Assembly: GCA_947561395.2 (NCBI GenBank)
Contig: OX387192.1
Location: 16,590,221-16,654,220, forward strand
Reading direction: 5' to 3'
Length of the DNA stretch: 64,000 bases
DNA from: Buxus sempervirens
Lineage: Eukaryota; Streptophyta; Magnoliopsida; Buxales; Buxaceae
The notes beneath the pieces were generated by a model. It was not told the origin of the DNA. It saw only the letters and a list, made by a program, of their open reading frames with translations, and searched no databases. The translations under genes and the position numbers were made by a program. This document shows, in pieces, positions 10,955-22,530 of this stretch; positions within the stretch are counted from its first letter, which is position 1, and each line of letters starts with the position of its first letter.

Positions 10955-12922
10955 GGTGGGCAGGTGCTGGTAGCGTTGGTGGGGTGGTAGTGATGGCGGC
11001 AGCAGTGATGGTGGTGGTGGGCGGTGGTGCCAAGCAATAGCTGGTGGTGGTGGTGGGCAGTGGCAGAGGCGGGAGTGAGGGAAAAATCCCGGCTGCTTAG
11101 AATTTTTACCGCCAGTAAAATTAAAATTAAATAGTAGGCTAAATGCAAAACCCGGAAAAGTCCCACTAGGAATTTTATAGGCGGTTTTTTTTTTCTACTG
11201 TCGGTAAATATTTCATAATTATTGGGGGTCAAAACTGTCGTTGTTTTTGTTTTTTTTCCACAAAAAAAAAAAAAAAGTTTTGTTTTTTTTGGCATATACA
11301 TTAAAACATCAGTAAAAAATTTATATTTATCGGCGGTAAAAAAACCGCTGGATTTTTTAAATATTTTCAATGGTGGTAAGTTATTACTGGTGATACAAAC
11401 CAGTGTTTAAAAACCCGGATAGGCCTAGTAACTTGGTAGCGTACCTATCCTTGTAACTCGGTAACTCGGACCTAGTTACTAACTTGTTATTACAAAATTA
11501 ATATTAATAATTTTAATAAAGAAAAAAATTTAATAATTATGTAAACTCACAAAAAATTATGCACCTATAAAAGATAACATAATATAATTAATGAAAGAAT
11601 TTCTCATCAACATAATAAATAACCCATCATAAGTCACAAATTAAAAACATAAAGATAATAAAAATAAAAATAAAAAAGAAAAAAATACTCACAACATGAA
11701 AGCAACTTTGAATCTATTTTTCATGGATATAATATTCAAACCAAAGATAATAAAAATAAATATTAAAGAAGAGATAATAAAAACACAAAAAAAAAAAAGA
11801 AAAAGAAAAAAGAAAACATACATTGACGTTTTCTCATAAGATGATAATCATGTGGGTCTCTTGTGATTAAAAACTCAAAAAAAAAAAAAATGGAAAACAC
11901 ATTGACGTGTGCTTACATGAATTAATGTGGGTCTCTTGTGATTTACATGATTTACTTGTAAGAATAAAATACTTCAAAAGAGATAAGTTTTACTTGGGGA
12001 GTTCATGGATTTGTAGAATTCTTTTTATCTTTGATCTCCTTTCCACCAATGAAGACAAGAGCTTTCCACCAATCAAACATAGAATTCTTCTCTCCACGTT
12101 TTTTCTTGATTTTCTTCAATAACCAAATATCCAAAAGTTCTAAGAGATATCTTTTATCAAACTTATCTTTTGAAACTTATTAGTTAGACTAAGATTTATC
12201 TTTTAGATTTGAGGATTAGGAAACCTTCTATTGTTCAACGTCCAATAAAGATAGGAATAAGATTTTTTTAAGAAAATTATATAATTAAGATAGAAACAAT
12301 CAAACAATAGATATACATAAACAATTCTGATTACATAAGAAATAGAAACAATCAAACAATAACTAGTTAATTGGACGATTCTATTGAAAACTTGGATGAG
12401 TTTTTCTAGTTAATCGTTCAATTAATCTGGTGACTAGTTGGTAAAACTTCCCCTATTTTTTAGGGCGAGTTTACCAGCAAAGTTACCGATCCTGGTTACT
12501 CAGCCGTGTATTCTGAGTAACCAGCGAGTTTTTAAACACTGATACAAACCGCTGGTAAAAGTTCATTCATGGTGGCAACTTGTCCTGCTAATTTTTTTCC
12601 TCTTTCCTTAATTATTACTGGCGGTAATTGTCTTAGCGCGGGTAAAAATACCTTTTAAAGGCTCTAAAACGCCATTGAAAAGTTTTCTTTTGGCGGGAAA
12701 GTGTCGCCAAATTATCAGTGGCAGTGTGGCCTTATCGTTTTATTGATGAGAGTTATTTCCCGTTGGTAAAGTATTTTTCACACCACAACAACTAGTCCCT
12801 CGGTTTTTTTTGTGTAAAAATATTTCGCACCGACTTTTAGGGGCGAGAATGGCTTATACTACCGGTAAAGGACTTTTGTAGGCGGTAAAAGTCCGCCCCC
12901 TATTCCTCTGCATTTTGTAGTG
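10955..12922 (-). mobile_element. CACTA (En/Spm) transposon remnant, one end
   Basis: The right end reads CACTACAAAATGCAGAGG on the minus strand (ends at 12922), matching the CACTACAAAA terminus of this superfamily. Subterminal DNA is rich in GGCGGTAAAA/TTTTACCGCC motifs in both orientations (for example 11100-11120, 11330-11345, 12610-12625, 12880-12895), typical of CACTA subterminal repeats. No transposase is visible. The other terminus is not found: Tat-1 abuts it at 10954, so the left part is either beyond Tat-1 or lost. A GGT/GGC-rich stretch opens the remnant (10955-11080). Confidence 0.7.
11401..12541. mobile_element. Non-autonomous hAT element, TSD ATACAAAC
   Basis: Terminal inverted repeats CAGTGTTTAAAAACCCG (left) and CAGTGTTTAAAAACTCG (right, inverted) are flanked by the 8-bp duplication ATACAAAC at 11393-11400 and 12542-12549, as expected for hAT. 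The interior is AT-rich with AACTCGGTAACTCGG near the left end and no transposase frame. It is inserted inside the CACTA remnant, so it is the younger of the two. Confidence 0.9.
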
Positions 12923-13104
12923 GATCAACTAAATTAATCAAGTCAGCACATGAAGTTAAGCTATAATAATAAGGAAATGACAATAAAGCTCATTTTCTAT
13001 AATCAAGTTGGTAATTGGGTTGATGGATTCAACTACACATTATCATGTTACTTAGCTTAATCAGTTATAATCAAGTGGTTTTAACTCTTATGAGATTCAA
13101 CAGA
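12923..13104. other. Unassigned AT-rich DNA
   Basis: No coding frame or repeat recognised between the CACTA end and the Mutator-type MITE. Confidence 0.5.
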
Positions 13105-13461
13105 GGGAAAATTTGTTTTTAGTGATATTTTTTAAAAATAATCTAGATTCAGTCGGTCAATTCTTGAAAATTGGGAATTAGTGATACTTTTTCAAATAAT
13201 TGGGATTTAGTGTCATTTTATTATTCACGAAATTTTTTTCCAAAAATACCCTAAAAAGACTTGCAAACCTCACTTGTACCTAAATGAGTGAAAATGTTTT
13301 CAAAGTCTTCTTAGAGTATTTTTGGAAAAAATTCTTGATGAATAGTAAAATGATACTAAATCTCAATTATATGAAAACAAATCACTAAGTCTCAATTTTC
13401 AAAAATTGACTGACTAAATCTGGATTATGTTGAAAAAGTATCACTAAAAAACAATTTCTCC
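13105..13461. mobile_element. Foldback MITE of Mutator type, TSD TTCAACAGA
   Basis: Two arms of about 165 bp are inverted copies of each other, with ends GGGAAAATTTGTTTTTAGTG and GGAGAAATTGTTTTTTAGTG. The 9-bp duplication TTCAACAGA at 13096-13104 and 13462-13470 fits Mutator-like elements. Total 357 bp, no coding capacity. Confidence 0.88.
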
Positions 13462-13470
13462 TTCAACAGA

Positions 13471-13633
13471 AGGTCAACGGTGTAATATAAAATATGAACT
13501 CAACCAATACGAGATTATGTCTGTGTTTGCGGATCCACATCATTGGTCACGGAAGGATGTCTACTTGCCCAGTGATGGCACTAGTGTGGATTAAATGGGT
13601 CACCTACTTTGATCAGCCTTTAATGGGTACGCT
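13471..13633. other. Unique-looking DNA and LINE target site
   Basis: No gene recognised. It ends with TTAATGGGTACGCT (13620-13633), the left copy of the LINE target duplication; the sequence resumes after 19850. Confidence 0.6.
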
Positions 13634-13659
13634 CTCTTTTTTTTTGGTAGTAACAACGC

Positions 13660-14334
13660 AGCAACGCCATTTCATTACCTTCTAACACTTCTTACATGAG
13701 TACAACCCAAAAAAATCAAAGAATAGAAATGGGGAGAGGAAGACAGGAGGGTGGTTCAACCAACAACAAGAGAAGTCATCCAAGGCGAAGTTTGCAAGAG
13801 CGTCAGCGGTTCCATTAGCTTCCCTGTAGATGTGCGAGATAGATATAAACTCAAAGCCCTTGCAAAGGTGTTTTGCTTCCTCTATGATATAGATATAAAC
13901 TGGGGGGGTGCTGGGTCTGTTGTCTTCATGAACTGAGCAAGGCTCTTAGAATCACATTCAAATTCCACATGTTTTATTGTCAATGCCCGAGCAAGTTTTA
14001 ACCCCTCCAGCAACCCATAAGCTTCAGCTACTAATGCAGACGTGAAGCCCAGGTCATGAGCAATTGCTGTCACGAATTGGCCTTCAGCACCTCTGATTAT
14101 GGTTCCATAAGCCGCCCGACCAGGAGCTCCTCTCGCTGCTCCATCAGAGTTGATCTTGAAGTTACCTCCTCTAGGTCTGATCCACTTTACATAAACGTCC
14201 TCCTTCATATGGCTCTTTGGTCTAGCATCCATCAATCTTCTCGAATCCACCTGGAGAGCAAAGAAAGAAGAGATACTAAGAAGCAGATTTGGTTTAATAC
14301 CCTCGAAGATTACCTGATTTCTCATTTTCCACAC
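13660..14334 (-). pseudogene. LINE ORF2 C-terminal RNase H
   Basis: Frame 13882-14334 has KINSDGAARGAPGRAAYG, LVAEAYGLLEGLKLAR and VEFECDSKSLAQ, giving the Asp, Glu and Asp of RNase H type I. After a frame change near 13900 a second stretch reads YREANGTADALANFA, which supplies the last acidic residue and closes the domain. The 3' untranslated part is very short. Confidence 0.85.
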
Positions 14335-14364
14335 CGTCCAGCAAATGCTAGCCCAATCTGCCTG

Positions 14365-14811
14365 TCATGCTGGATCATCAATGTTATCCCTCAAAATCTG
14401 GAACCACCAGTCCCTATTGGTCTCTTGAATTGGCATGCTATCCAGACGACCCCCTGTTGTAGCAAAGAGGAGGGCTCGGGTGAAAGAGCATTCCGAGAAA
14501 AGGTGGAGAGCCGATTCCTCTATATTATTGCATAAAACACAGTCTTGAATGGGGGCATGAAGCCTTCTAATGAGAAGATCACTGGTGGTAAGGCCATCTT
14601 GAATTAATTTCCAGATTAACAAGTGAATTTTTTGTGAGACATGAAGCTTCCATACCTTCTTCCACCACCTGTTAGTCACAAGACAATCACTGTTATTGGC
14701 AATTTTATAGGTTGATGCAACAGAATAGATACCATTTGAAGCTTTCTTCCAGATGAGGAGGTCATGCTCGAGGTTATGGCTGATATGGATTGTTCTTATG
14801 ATGTTCACCAT
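14365..14811 (-). pseudogene. LINE ORF2 zinc-binding (zf-RVT) region
   Basis: The conceptual protein has WWKKVWKLHVSQKIHLLIWK, LHAPIQDCVLCNNIEESALH and LFSECSFTRALLF, matching the CX2C...H...C zf-RVT domain between RT and RNase H of plant L1 elements. It lies in a different frame from both neighbours. Confidence 0.85.
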
Positions 14812-15062
14812 GTCCCAATGCCAGAGCTTGTGAAGGATTTCCAGATTCCATTACCTTGTCATAGGAGATATCAAGTCTGCAACTGTACGCAAGTGGAACA
14901 AAGATGGTTGGTTCGGCCTCATGGATTGGTTGTCCTGACTAGGGATCTAGCTTGTATCCTCAATAGCTATAGATTGGCCATCAGCAATTCTCCAGCCCAT
15001 TCCTCAGCTGATGAAGTTCTTGGTACTGCTAATGTGCTTCCAAATCTGAGAATCAGACTGCT

Positions 15063-16915
15063 TTATGGGGCAGTTAAGGAACCGGTTGTTGTACAGATAC
15101 TTAGCCCTGAAGAACCTTGTCCAATACACTCCATTATCCACCATGAGCTCCCAAGCCTTTTTTTTCCCAAAAGAGCTTCGTTAAAAGCTCTTAGATTTTT
15201 AAAATTAAGGCCTCCAGCATCAAGGGGCTTGCACAATCTATCCCAACCGATGGTGTGAAGAGTCCTGTCTTTCTTAGGTTTAACCCCAAAAAAAGCTCTA
15301 GACTCTTTTTCAATGAAATCTAAGGTCTTGCAAGGGAGTTTTGTACAGGACACGAGGTGAATGGGCATTCCCATGATTACAGAGTTAATAAGGGTGGCTT
15401 TCCCAGCTTGAGTGAGGAGTCTAGATTTCCAAGCCGCCAATCTGTTGCTAATCCTAGCAGTAATCTCAGAGAAAAGTTTATTAGTGATCCTTCCATCAGC
15501 AAGGGGAATGCCAAGATACTTTTTGAATTTGATGTCAGCCTTAACACCAAATATCCTACTGATATTCCCACAAGCTCTCCCTTTGATGGAGGGACTAATT
15601 ATTAATTCAGATTTACCCATGTTTATTTCATGGCTTGCAAGACTACAGAAGTTATGCAAGAGTTTAAGCATGAGAATACCTTCCCTTTGGGTAGCCTTTC
15701 CAAAGATGAGGAGGTCGTCTGCAAACATGAGATGAGTGATATGAGGGCTTGATCTGCTGATCTTAACACCATGAATAGCTTGGTTCAGCTTGGCCTCAAG
15801 GAGAGATTTGGAGAGCACCTGTTGTGTCAGGATAAAGTGATAGGGGTACAGAGGGTCCCCTTGCCTGATGCCTCTGGAGGGAGTGATGAAACCAGCAGGG
15901 GTGCCATTCACCAGAATCGAGTAAGTGGCCGAGGTGACACATTGCATTATTAGATAAGTCCAGTGATGGGAGAACCCCGCAGCAATCAAAGCCTTTCTAA
16001 TAAGGTTCCAGTTGAGCCTGTCATAGGCTTTTGATAAATCGAATTTAAGAGCAAAGCACCCAGTCTTATCAGTTTTCCTACCTTTAATGCGATGCATGAC
16101 TTCTTGAGCTAGGATAATGTTGTCATGGATAGACCTTTTGGCAAGAAACACACTTTGGATAGGGGAAATGATTTTTCCCATTAGAGGTCTCATGCGGTTG
16201 ACAATTATCCTAGAGATGATCTTGTAGCAGAAATTACACAGGCTAATGGGACGGAAGTCAACAATTCTAGTAGGGTGTTCAACTTTAGGAACAAGAGCAA
16301 TAAAAGTGTGATTTATACCTTTGTCCATAAAGCCAAACCTGAAAAATTCCTTTACCATGGTGCAGATTTGAGGGCCAACGATGCTCCAATACCTTTGGTA
16401 GAATAAACCCTGGAACCCGTCAGGTCTAGGGCTCTTCCTCAGCCCCATCACATTGACCGTGTGGAGAATCTCCTCATTGGTGACAGATCTGAGGAGCTGT
16501 CTATTGTCATCATCATAACCACTGGGTCAATCAGATTTGAATCTTGCTGGTTCCTGTGCACATCATTCTCATGGAACAGATTAGTGTAATAATCAACAAA
16601 ACACTTCTCAATATCTTCCTGCTCATGAAAAGTTTCATTGTTTTCATCTTTTACAGAAGTGATCTTGTTCCTTTGCCTCCATTTCAGAGTGGAGACGTGG
16701 AAAAATTTCGTATTTAGATTCCCTTCTCTAAGCCAGCTAATCCTAGATTTTTGGGCCCAAAGGATCTCTTGTTGATTTATGACATGGAAGTATTCTCTCC
16801 TAAGGGACTGTTCTTTAAATTTCAGGTACTGGTCATTGGAGGTTTCAAGGCTTTGCTGGATATCTTTGAGCTCAAGGAATAATTTGGAAGCTTTGTTATG
16901 CAGGTTCCCTATCAA
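15063..16915 (-). pseudogene. LINE ORF2 middle: reverse transcriptase
   Basis: Two frames in register order. 16448-16915 is the linker before RT (NLHNKASKLFLELKDIQQSL, RISWLREGNLNTKFFH). 15063-16451 is the RT itself: KSPRPDGFQGLFYQRYW, FRPISLCNFCYKIISRI, FDLSKAYDRLNWNLI, RGIRQGDPLYPYHF, and the catalytic box LMFADDLLIFGKA. The thumb region follows (KYLGIPLADGRITNKLFSEI, LINSVIMGMPIHLVSC). A shift separates the two frames near 16450 and another separates this block from the endonuclease. Catalytic aspartates of the ADD box are present. Confidence 0.92.
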
Positions 16916-17181
16916 CTTTCTATTCCAGTGGGAGAGCTTGCGGCCAAGGGCGGTTAATCTGTCAGTTAAAGACCAATAGTTGTCAAGCCTCTAGTTCCAA
17001 TTTTTTCAATGAGATCTTCACATTCATGTTCCTCCATCCAAAAGAATTCGAATCTAAAGGGTTTCTGGATATTTTGTTTCTTTGGGTTTGTTCGGATAAG
17101 CGAAGGACTATGATCGGAACCCAAGATGGGCTCCTGGGAGATGGTAGAATTGGGGAATTTTAAAATCCACTCATGGTTGCA

Positions 17182-17769
17182 TTAGGCCCGGTCAAGACGC
17201 TCTCTAATCCTAGCACTTCCAGCATGCCCATTGTCCCACGTATATTTTAATCCTTTAGCATGAAGTTCCAATAGAAGACAATCAGCAATGAGATGACGAA
17301 GATTATTGGCTTGATTGACCTTGTACTTATTACCTCCCTGTTTTTCATTTTGATCCAGAACTATGTTAAAGTCGCCGAGGAGCATCCATGGGTTAGCCTG
17401 ATTCTCCGCAATCGCTCTAAGCAGGTTCCACTGACGTCTTTGAATTTCTGCATTGTGATCAGCATGGATGAACGTGACATTTGCCTCCTTGGATGTGTTC
17501 TTGTTGAGAAGAAGATGTACAATCCAAGAGTCGTGAAAAATCACCTCAACAGAGATATTAGTGTCCCAAAGAATCCAAAAGCCTCCAGAGGCAACCCAAT
17601 GGCAATTTTTAAAACCAGATTTTCCAATATGTTTTTCAGAACTTCTATCTGATGCCATGGTTTCAGATAGAAGGATGAGATTGGGCTTCAGGTTCCTGCA
17701 AAGGAACCTCAAGTACTGTTTTGTCAAGGGTTGCCCAATCCCTCGACAATTCCAGGCAATGATATTCAT
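17182..17769 (-). pseudogene. LINE ORF2 start: AP-type endonuclease
   Basis: Starts MNIIAWNCRGIG, the standard opening of plant L1 ORF2 endonucleases. It continues with LNLILLSET-like residues (NLILLSETMA), HADHNAEIQRRQW, the catalytic motif LLGDFNIVLDQNEK, and FKYTWDNGHAG-like residues (LKYTWDNGHAGSARIRERLDRA). The domain nicks target DNA for primed reverse transcription. The frame closes with a TAA just after ERLDRA. The same frame would go on with CNHEWILKFPNS and the histidine motif GSDHSPSLIR, so this is a point break within ORF2. Confidence 0.88.
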
Positions 17770-18101
17770 GCAGGTGCTTTAGGCCAATGATTGCCAATGG
17801 CCTGCCTTGAGTCTTCAATTTGATTGCCAGAAGCTGGATACGGCAATTCTTCACAAATGATATTAGAGGAGAAGGAGAAATGCTGATCTTCAGTCCTTCT
17901 TCTTTTGTTGGTGGAGCAAACTTCCTTCCCTTTTCCCCTTGGATGAGAGGTTCTACCCTTGCTCGGCCCTGCTTCAGACATGAGATCAGTCTACTGCCTC
18001 GAGAATTTAGAAGGAGACCTGGAAGGCCTGGATTGCCTAGAGAAAGAAATGGGATGGGACTTATTGAGTTTCTCGGAGATCAGGCTTAAGGTGAGATGGG
18101 C

Positions 18102-19793
18102 CTAATTAGGGACTTTAAGAGAGTTGATTTGAGAGGAATAGTTACGGGGTTTGGGCTTGGCCAGATGGGCTCCAAAGGTAAACACACTAAGGAGATTAGA
18201 CGAGTTAAAAGAGTTGGGGGTTGAGGGGTCGGGGTCACCAGGGGGCTCGGTTGTGAAGCTAGAGAGCAAATTGGACTTCAAGATAAGGTAAGGGCGGGGT
18301 TTCATGCTTGTGAATGGGTCTGAGTTCATGAAAGGGTACGGGTTGGGGTCCATGCAGGGGAATGGGTCAGGGTTCATGCTTGGGTAAGGCTCGGAGGCCA
18401 TGCTAGGGTGCGAGTCAGAGCTCAAGCTGGGGCACGGGTCGGAGTTCAAGCAAGGCTGTGGGTCGGGCACAAAGGTGTTAGACAAGGGAGGAGAGGTACG
18501 GTTCGGGTTGAAAGAAAGGAGACTTGGGTGTTGGAGATTTGGGTCTAGAGATGGGTTTAGATTAACCCAGATTTGGTGAAGGACAGGGTCAGACGAAATC
18601 CTGGGTGAGCTGCTCGAGGCAGCCCTTTCGACCGTTGACAGAGGGGAGGGCGGTGGGCTTGAGGCACCACTGTAACGTTTGGTGGAGATGGCAGTGAGTT
18701 GACTCGTTGAGATGGGCTTCGTGTTGGGCGCTTCCTGACTCGGAAGCTTCGGAATCGCTCTGAGCAGGGGGTTTCTTCTTCTCACGGGAGCAGCATGAAT
18801 ATCCAGACTGTAGAATCTATCACCCGACTCAGACGTCGTGTCCATGATTTCAGAAAGGAAAGGGTTGGAACAATCAACCAAGTTATGATCAATGAATCCA
18901 CAGTAAAAACAAATAGGAGGCAGATATTCGAATTTAAATTCTATCCAGACTTTTTTACCTGCATCTTCCTCAAAAAATAGACCAGAAGGGATGGGTTTAT
19001 CTATAGGGATAGAAATACGAACCGAAGGGAAGCTGTCGATGGAGTCACCGGAGAACTCAATCTCCCAAACCTTACCTATGTTCAAAACCATCTGTTCTAT
19101 AATGTCTCTCTCCTTGTATTTAAGGGGAATGTTGTGGATCTGCATCCATAAAGTGATGGAATCAATCTTGGCAGAGGCGGCTTCCTTGTCATCATCAATC
19201 TCCTTCAATCTCATTAGTTTCCCATTGATAGTCCAAGGCTGAGCAGAAGAGATGCAAGTTCTTTCTTGTCTGTTTTTGAAACTGAGGAGGAAGCGAACCC
19301 CAGATATCTGGGTGATGGATATTAGATCAATGGGTTTCCAAACCTTCTTAGCGAAATTCCTTAAGGTGTTGATGTGAAGGAGAGTCCCAGGAATTTCGCA
19401 AATGAGGAGGGCTCCCCACTTTTTCTCCACTCTCGCCTTATCAGCAGCAGAAGGTTTGAACGTGATTGTGGGACGAGGGGGTATAATAAGGTTTTTGAGT
19501 TTTTTGGAAAGGTCTTCTATAGAGATAGAATACCAGGCTACAAGCAAGGAAACCCAAGGAAAAGGGAACGAGGACAAAGGAAGTAAGGGACACGAGCAGC
19601 AGAGACAAAGAGAGAAGGAACTAATGGAAAGCACGCACACAACCCAACAGATGGGGAGAGTGGTGAAGGACCATGCGAGGGAACGAGCAGATGACCACAA
19701 AAAGGAGCAGAAACTGAATAGGGCGAACCTCAACCAGGGGAAAAAGGAAGGAAGTTCAAGGGTTTTTAGCCAGCCATTAGCGGAGGAAAGCAA
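18102..19793 (-). CDS. LINE ORF1, DUF4283-like protein with CCHC zinc knuckle
   Basis: An uninterrupted frame of 563 codons. Residues about 1-90 are a hydrophobic, Cys/Ser-rich stretch that is more likely translated leader than protein; the real start is probably later but no methionine is decisive. A DUF4283-type RNA-binding region follows (about 105-320, with KWGALLICEIPGTLLHINTL, VWKPIDLISI and SITLWMQIHNIPL). The zinc knuckle CFYCGFIDHNLVDC (CX2CX4HX4C) comes next. The C-terminal third is low-complexity, rich in Pro, Ser and Asp-Pro repeats (FPCMDPNPYPFMNSDPF). In this family ORF1 protein binds the element RNA. It ends about 330 bp before ORF2. Confidence 0.85.
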   Translation of the reverse strand: MLSSANGWLKTLELPSFFPWLRFALFSFCSFLWSSARSLAWSFTTLPICWVVCVLSISSFSLCLCCSCPLLPLSSFPFPWVSLLVAWYSISIEDLSKKLKNLIIPPRPTITFKPSAADKARVEKKWGALLICEIPGTLLHINTLRNFAKKVWKPIDLISITQISGVRFLLSFKNRQERTCISSAQPWTINGKLMRLKEIDDDKEAASAKIDSITLWMQIHNIPLKYKERDIIEQMVLNIGKVWEIEFSGDSIDSFPSVRISIPIDKPIPSGLFFEEDAGKKVWIEFKFEYLPPICFYCGFIDHNLVDCSNPFLSEIMDTTSESGDRFYSLDIHAAPVRRRNPLLRAIPKLPSQEAPNTKPISTSQLTAISTKRYSGASSPPPSPLSTVERAASSSSPRISSDPVLHQIWVNLNPSLDPNLQHPSLLSFNPNRTSPPLSNTFVPDPQPCLNSDPCPSLSSDSHPSMASEPYPSMNPDPFPCMDPNPYPFMNSDPFTSMKPRPYLILKSNLLSSFTTEPPGDPDPSTPNSFNSSNLLSVFTFGAHLAKPKPRNYSSQINSLKVPN

Positions 19794-19850
19794 TCGTCAG
19801 TCTCGGGGATGCGCAAATCACCCAAATCTGAATTGATTAATGGGTACGCT

Positions 19851-20191
19851 TTCTTAGGCGATATATTCTAGAGAAACTATAAATGTTTTTTTTAATATAC
19901 ATTTATATTAAAAAGCGTACTGGGTACGCTCTTTAATATATATATATAATACTCGCACGAACGGGTCATCTAAAGCTGATTAAACACTAGACAAATTGGG
20001 TTAGCAGCATGTTTGGTTTAGAATGTACTCATGCCTTGCTTTAGTGTGAACAATTGAAATCTTCTTCTAGCCAAGTTATTTAAACCCAATTAATTAGAAT
20101 CAAGTTAGATAAAATGGGACCCGGCAAAAAGAAAATTTCTCCTATTACTTCGAGTAATTGATTATAATCAAGTTGAGGACCGAGAGACTTA
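19851..20191. other. Unassigned DNA
   Basis: Continues the sequence left of 13620. Contains the palindrome AGCGTACTGGGTACGCT near 19915 and a short TA microsatellite (19941-19951). No gene seen. Confidence 0.5.
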
Positions 20192-20834
20192 GGTACCGTT
20201 TTGTAACACTTTCCAGAAGTGTTTTTTTGCTTTTGAAAGCAAAAAATTGCTTTCGAAAGCAAAAGTGCTGTTTGGTTATGCACACATGAAGCAATTTATA
20301 AGAAGCAAAAAAGCAATTTCATTGCTTTTTAAAAGAAACATAGAAATGTTGCTTCTCACTTTAACCATAAATTTGCTTTCTTGCTTCTAAAACCCTCGAT
20401 ACAAAACTAGACCGGGAAAAAATTGACCCATCATGTCCAATCCAACCCGAATAAACAAGTTCAGGTTGACCCGTGTAATAGTTGGGTCGTGTCACGCCTC
20501 GAAATCCATCACTTGTATAATGTTACAAGGTATAGGACCGGAACGCAACCTTGCTCGTAATCGATCCCCAAAACTCATTTAATCTCATTAAATACTAAGT
20601 ATAAATATTAATTTTTGCAATAATGTTTAGGGTTGCAGCGGAAAATAAAAAAAAATATCTCATGAATAAAACTAAGGATTAATATTTGAGTTTAACTAAT
20701 CTATCTGAATAACATATAACCTCCATTACAAGTTCAATACTCAACTAGAGACAAATAAAAATATTCAATGCCCAAATCAAATATGATTTTTCCGAGCTAT
20801 TCCCTTTGCTTCATTTGCACAGCCTTGTGGTTAC

Positions 20835-20869
20835 CTGAAAATAAGTAAGGGATGAGTTTTCAGGACTCA
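20835..20869 (-). promoter_or_regulatory. Stem-loop plus acceptor-like CAG in T1 left LTR
   Basis: On the minus strand TGAGT-CCTGAAA-ACTCA (20853-20869) is followed after 16 nt by TTATTTTCAG. It is the T1 member of the conserved stem-loop/acceptor set; the right LTR has the same at about 32795-32829. Confidence 0.7.
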
Positions 20870-21800
20870 GTAAGTAAGGCTAATATTCCCTACTTGACTA
20901 CATGCTTTAAAAATCAAATCCTTAGTTATATCATATATAAGCTTAGTAGAAACTAGCAAGACACCATTTCAAGAATAACATTTGCAATAGTAACACATGT
21001 CAATAAATTTAATCAATTACAAGGTAATAAAAACAAACATCAATGATATTAAGAAAGTAACTTTTAGTGATAACAAGAACACAATACAATTTTCAACTTA
21101 ATAATAGAATTATCACAAAATATCAACTATCCCAATCTGTAAACTAAGCACAGCTCCCTGGTCATAGCATTTTTGTGTGAACGCAATACAACTGGGTCGT
21201 GTCTGTCGGAGTAAACCGCTCTGATCAAGTACATGCATGTCGAGTCACTGCTCAGTTCCAGCGCATGTCTGTTGAGTCACCGCTCAGTTCCCATAACACG
21301 CCCGACCACCAAACGTATACACGATAATTTCCGAACATATCAATATTGTTAATTAAAGCAATAAAAGGTCACAACACTCACAAATAAAATGCAAGCAATC
21401 TGATTAAGGCAAACATAAAAAAAATAAAATCAAATCAAATAAATCGACTAGGAACTTTATAAAATCGAATTGCAACTGTAACGCCCCGAATCCGGGTTAC
21501 GTAATGGAACCGTAACTCGTACCCGAGGGTTAGATAACAAAACCGCAGGATCTATATCAAAGTGTAAGAAACATGACATTTCATTTATTTCATCAAACAC
21601 AACATCAGAGTTCGCTAAAATATCCCAATCACTAACACACAATGAATCGAAAGAATTACAATTCCAAAGTTACTCACTATCTCAAATGAAAATAGCAACT
21701 ACAATATATCTCAAAAGTCACTCAACAAAGAAATCCTCTCCCCTATACTCGGGGTAATCTGCGTCTGGCTGAACCCCACGTGTATCATCCTCACCAGGAT

Positions 21801-21844
21801 CTGAAAGCAAAACAAATCAAAACTGAATGAGATACGAATATCCC
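21801..21844 (-). promoter_or_regulatory. Stem-loop plus acceptor-like CAG in LTR A
   Basis: Minus strand GGGATA-TTCG-TATCTC (21829-21844) is followed by a pyrimidine-rich tract and GCTTTCAG at about 21801. CATGCATGTGCTACTTGCT precedes it. The 6-bp stem closes on a UUCG loop. Confidence 0.75.
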
Positions 21845-22109
21845 AGCAAGTAGCACATGCATGCACAAAACATTTATATTAGTTCTAAAACATGCTTCAA
21901 TAGTAAACCATACATCAGTAACGATAACCAACATTTAAGAGTAATCCGAATAATCCGATTACAACATATATATCGATAAAGAGCAATCTCCACAATCAAT
22001 GCATAACAGCGAGTCATAAATGAAAACATAAAACAAGACCACGGTGGACTCATGAAATAAGATTGCCCTTAACTAGGTAATGCCGAAGTTCACTATGCCA
22101 CCTCCCGGC

Positions 22110-22530
22110 TTAGGTGCGAAGCCGAGTACACGATCATTGTCTTATTGCGGGAGAACCCATCCAGTACAGTGATGAGTTGGCATGTACTAATCCAGTCACA
22201 GTCCGAGTACACGATAAAATGAGGGATAGCCGCAGCCAGCCGAGTACACGATCAAGCCTCACCGAGTACACGGTGGAAACGCGTGCGTGAACAACTCATT
22301 AGGACTAGCTAAGAAAACAATCTATTCCACTACCTAGCTCTTAATTTGACAAATGTGGATCCACACCGAGCTATGCCATCTAGACTCAAGCTAAAGCCAA
22401 AAACAGAAATCTCATTAATATTGAAGGTTTCCATACCCAAAACATGCTATCTCGAGCACACATCCATCTCTGAGTACACAGAGGAACCAACCCCAAGTAC
22501 ATGGGCATCTCCGAGTACACGGAGGTAAGG
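22110..22530 (-). repeat. Dispersed CCGAGTACACGG array in LTR A
   Basis: CCGAGTACACG recurs about seven times with irregular spacing. Several units fold, for example CTCCGAGTACACGGAG (near 22510) and ACCGAGTACACGGT (near 22262). The equivalent place in LTR G carries CCGTGTATCTCGG units. Confidence 0.75.

Larger units (their letters stand above)
13634..19836 (-). mobile_element. L1-type LINE with RNase H, near full length, TSD TTAATGGGTACGCT
   Basis: The 14-bp duplication TTAATGGGTACGCT flanks it at 13620-13633 and 19837-19850. A short T run at 13637-13645 is the A tail of the minus-strand element. About 6.2 kb contains a 5' leader, ORF1 with a CCHC knuckle, and ORF2 with endonuclease, reverse transcriptase, zinc-binding and RNase H domains in the plant L1 order. 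ORF1 is open over its whole length while ORF2 is broken several times, so the copy cannot move by itself now. The 5' end coincides with the target duplication, so it does not look 5'-truncated. Confidence 0.93.

Noticed and set aside
10924-11370. 148-codon His-rich frame
   Set aside because: Histidine runs are the antisense of GGT/GTG repeats in the CACTA remnant and the frame crosses into the Tat LTR end.
14056-15258. Plus-strand frames of 159 and 164 codons
   Set aside because: Antisense shadows of the LINE ORF2 with no domain of their own.
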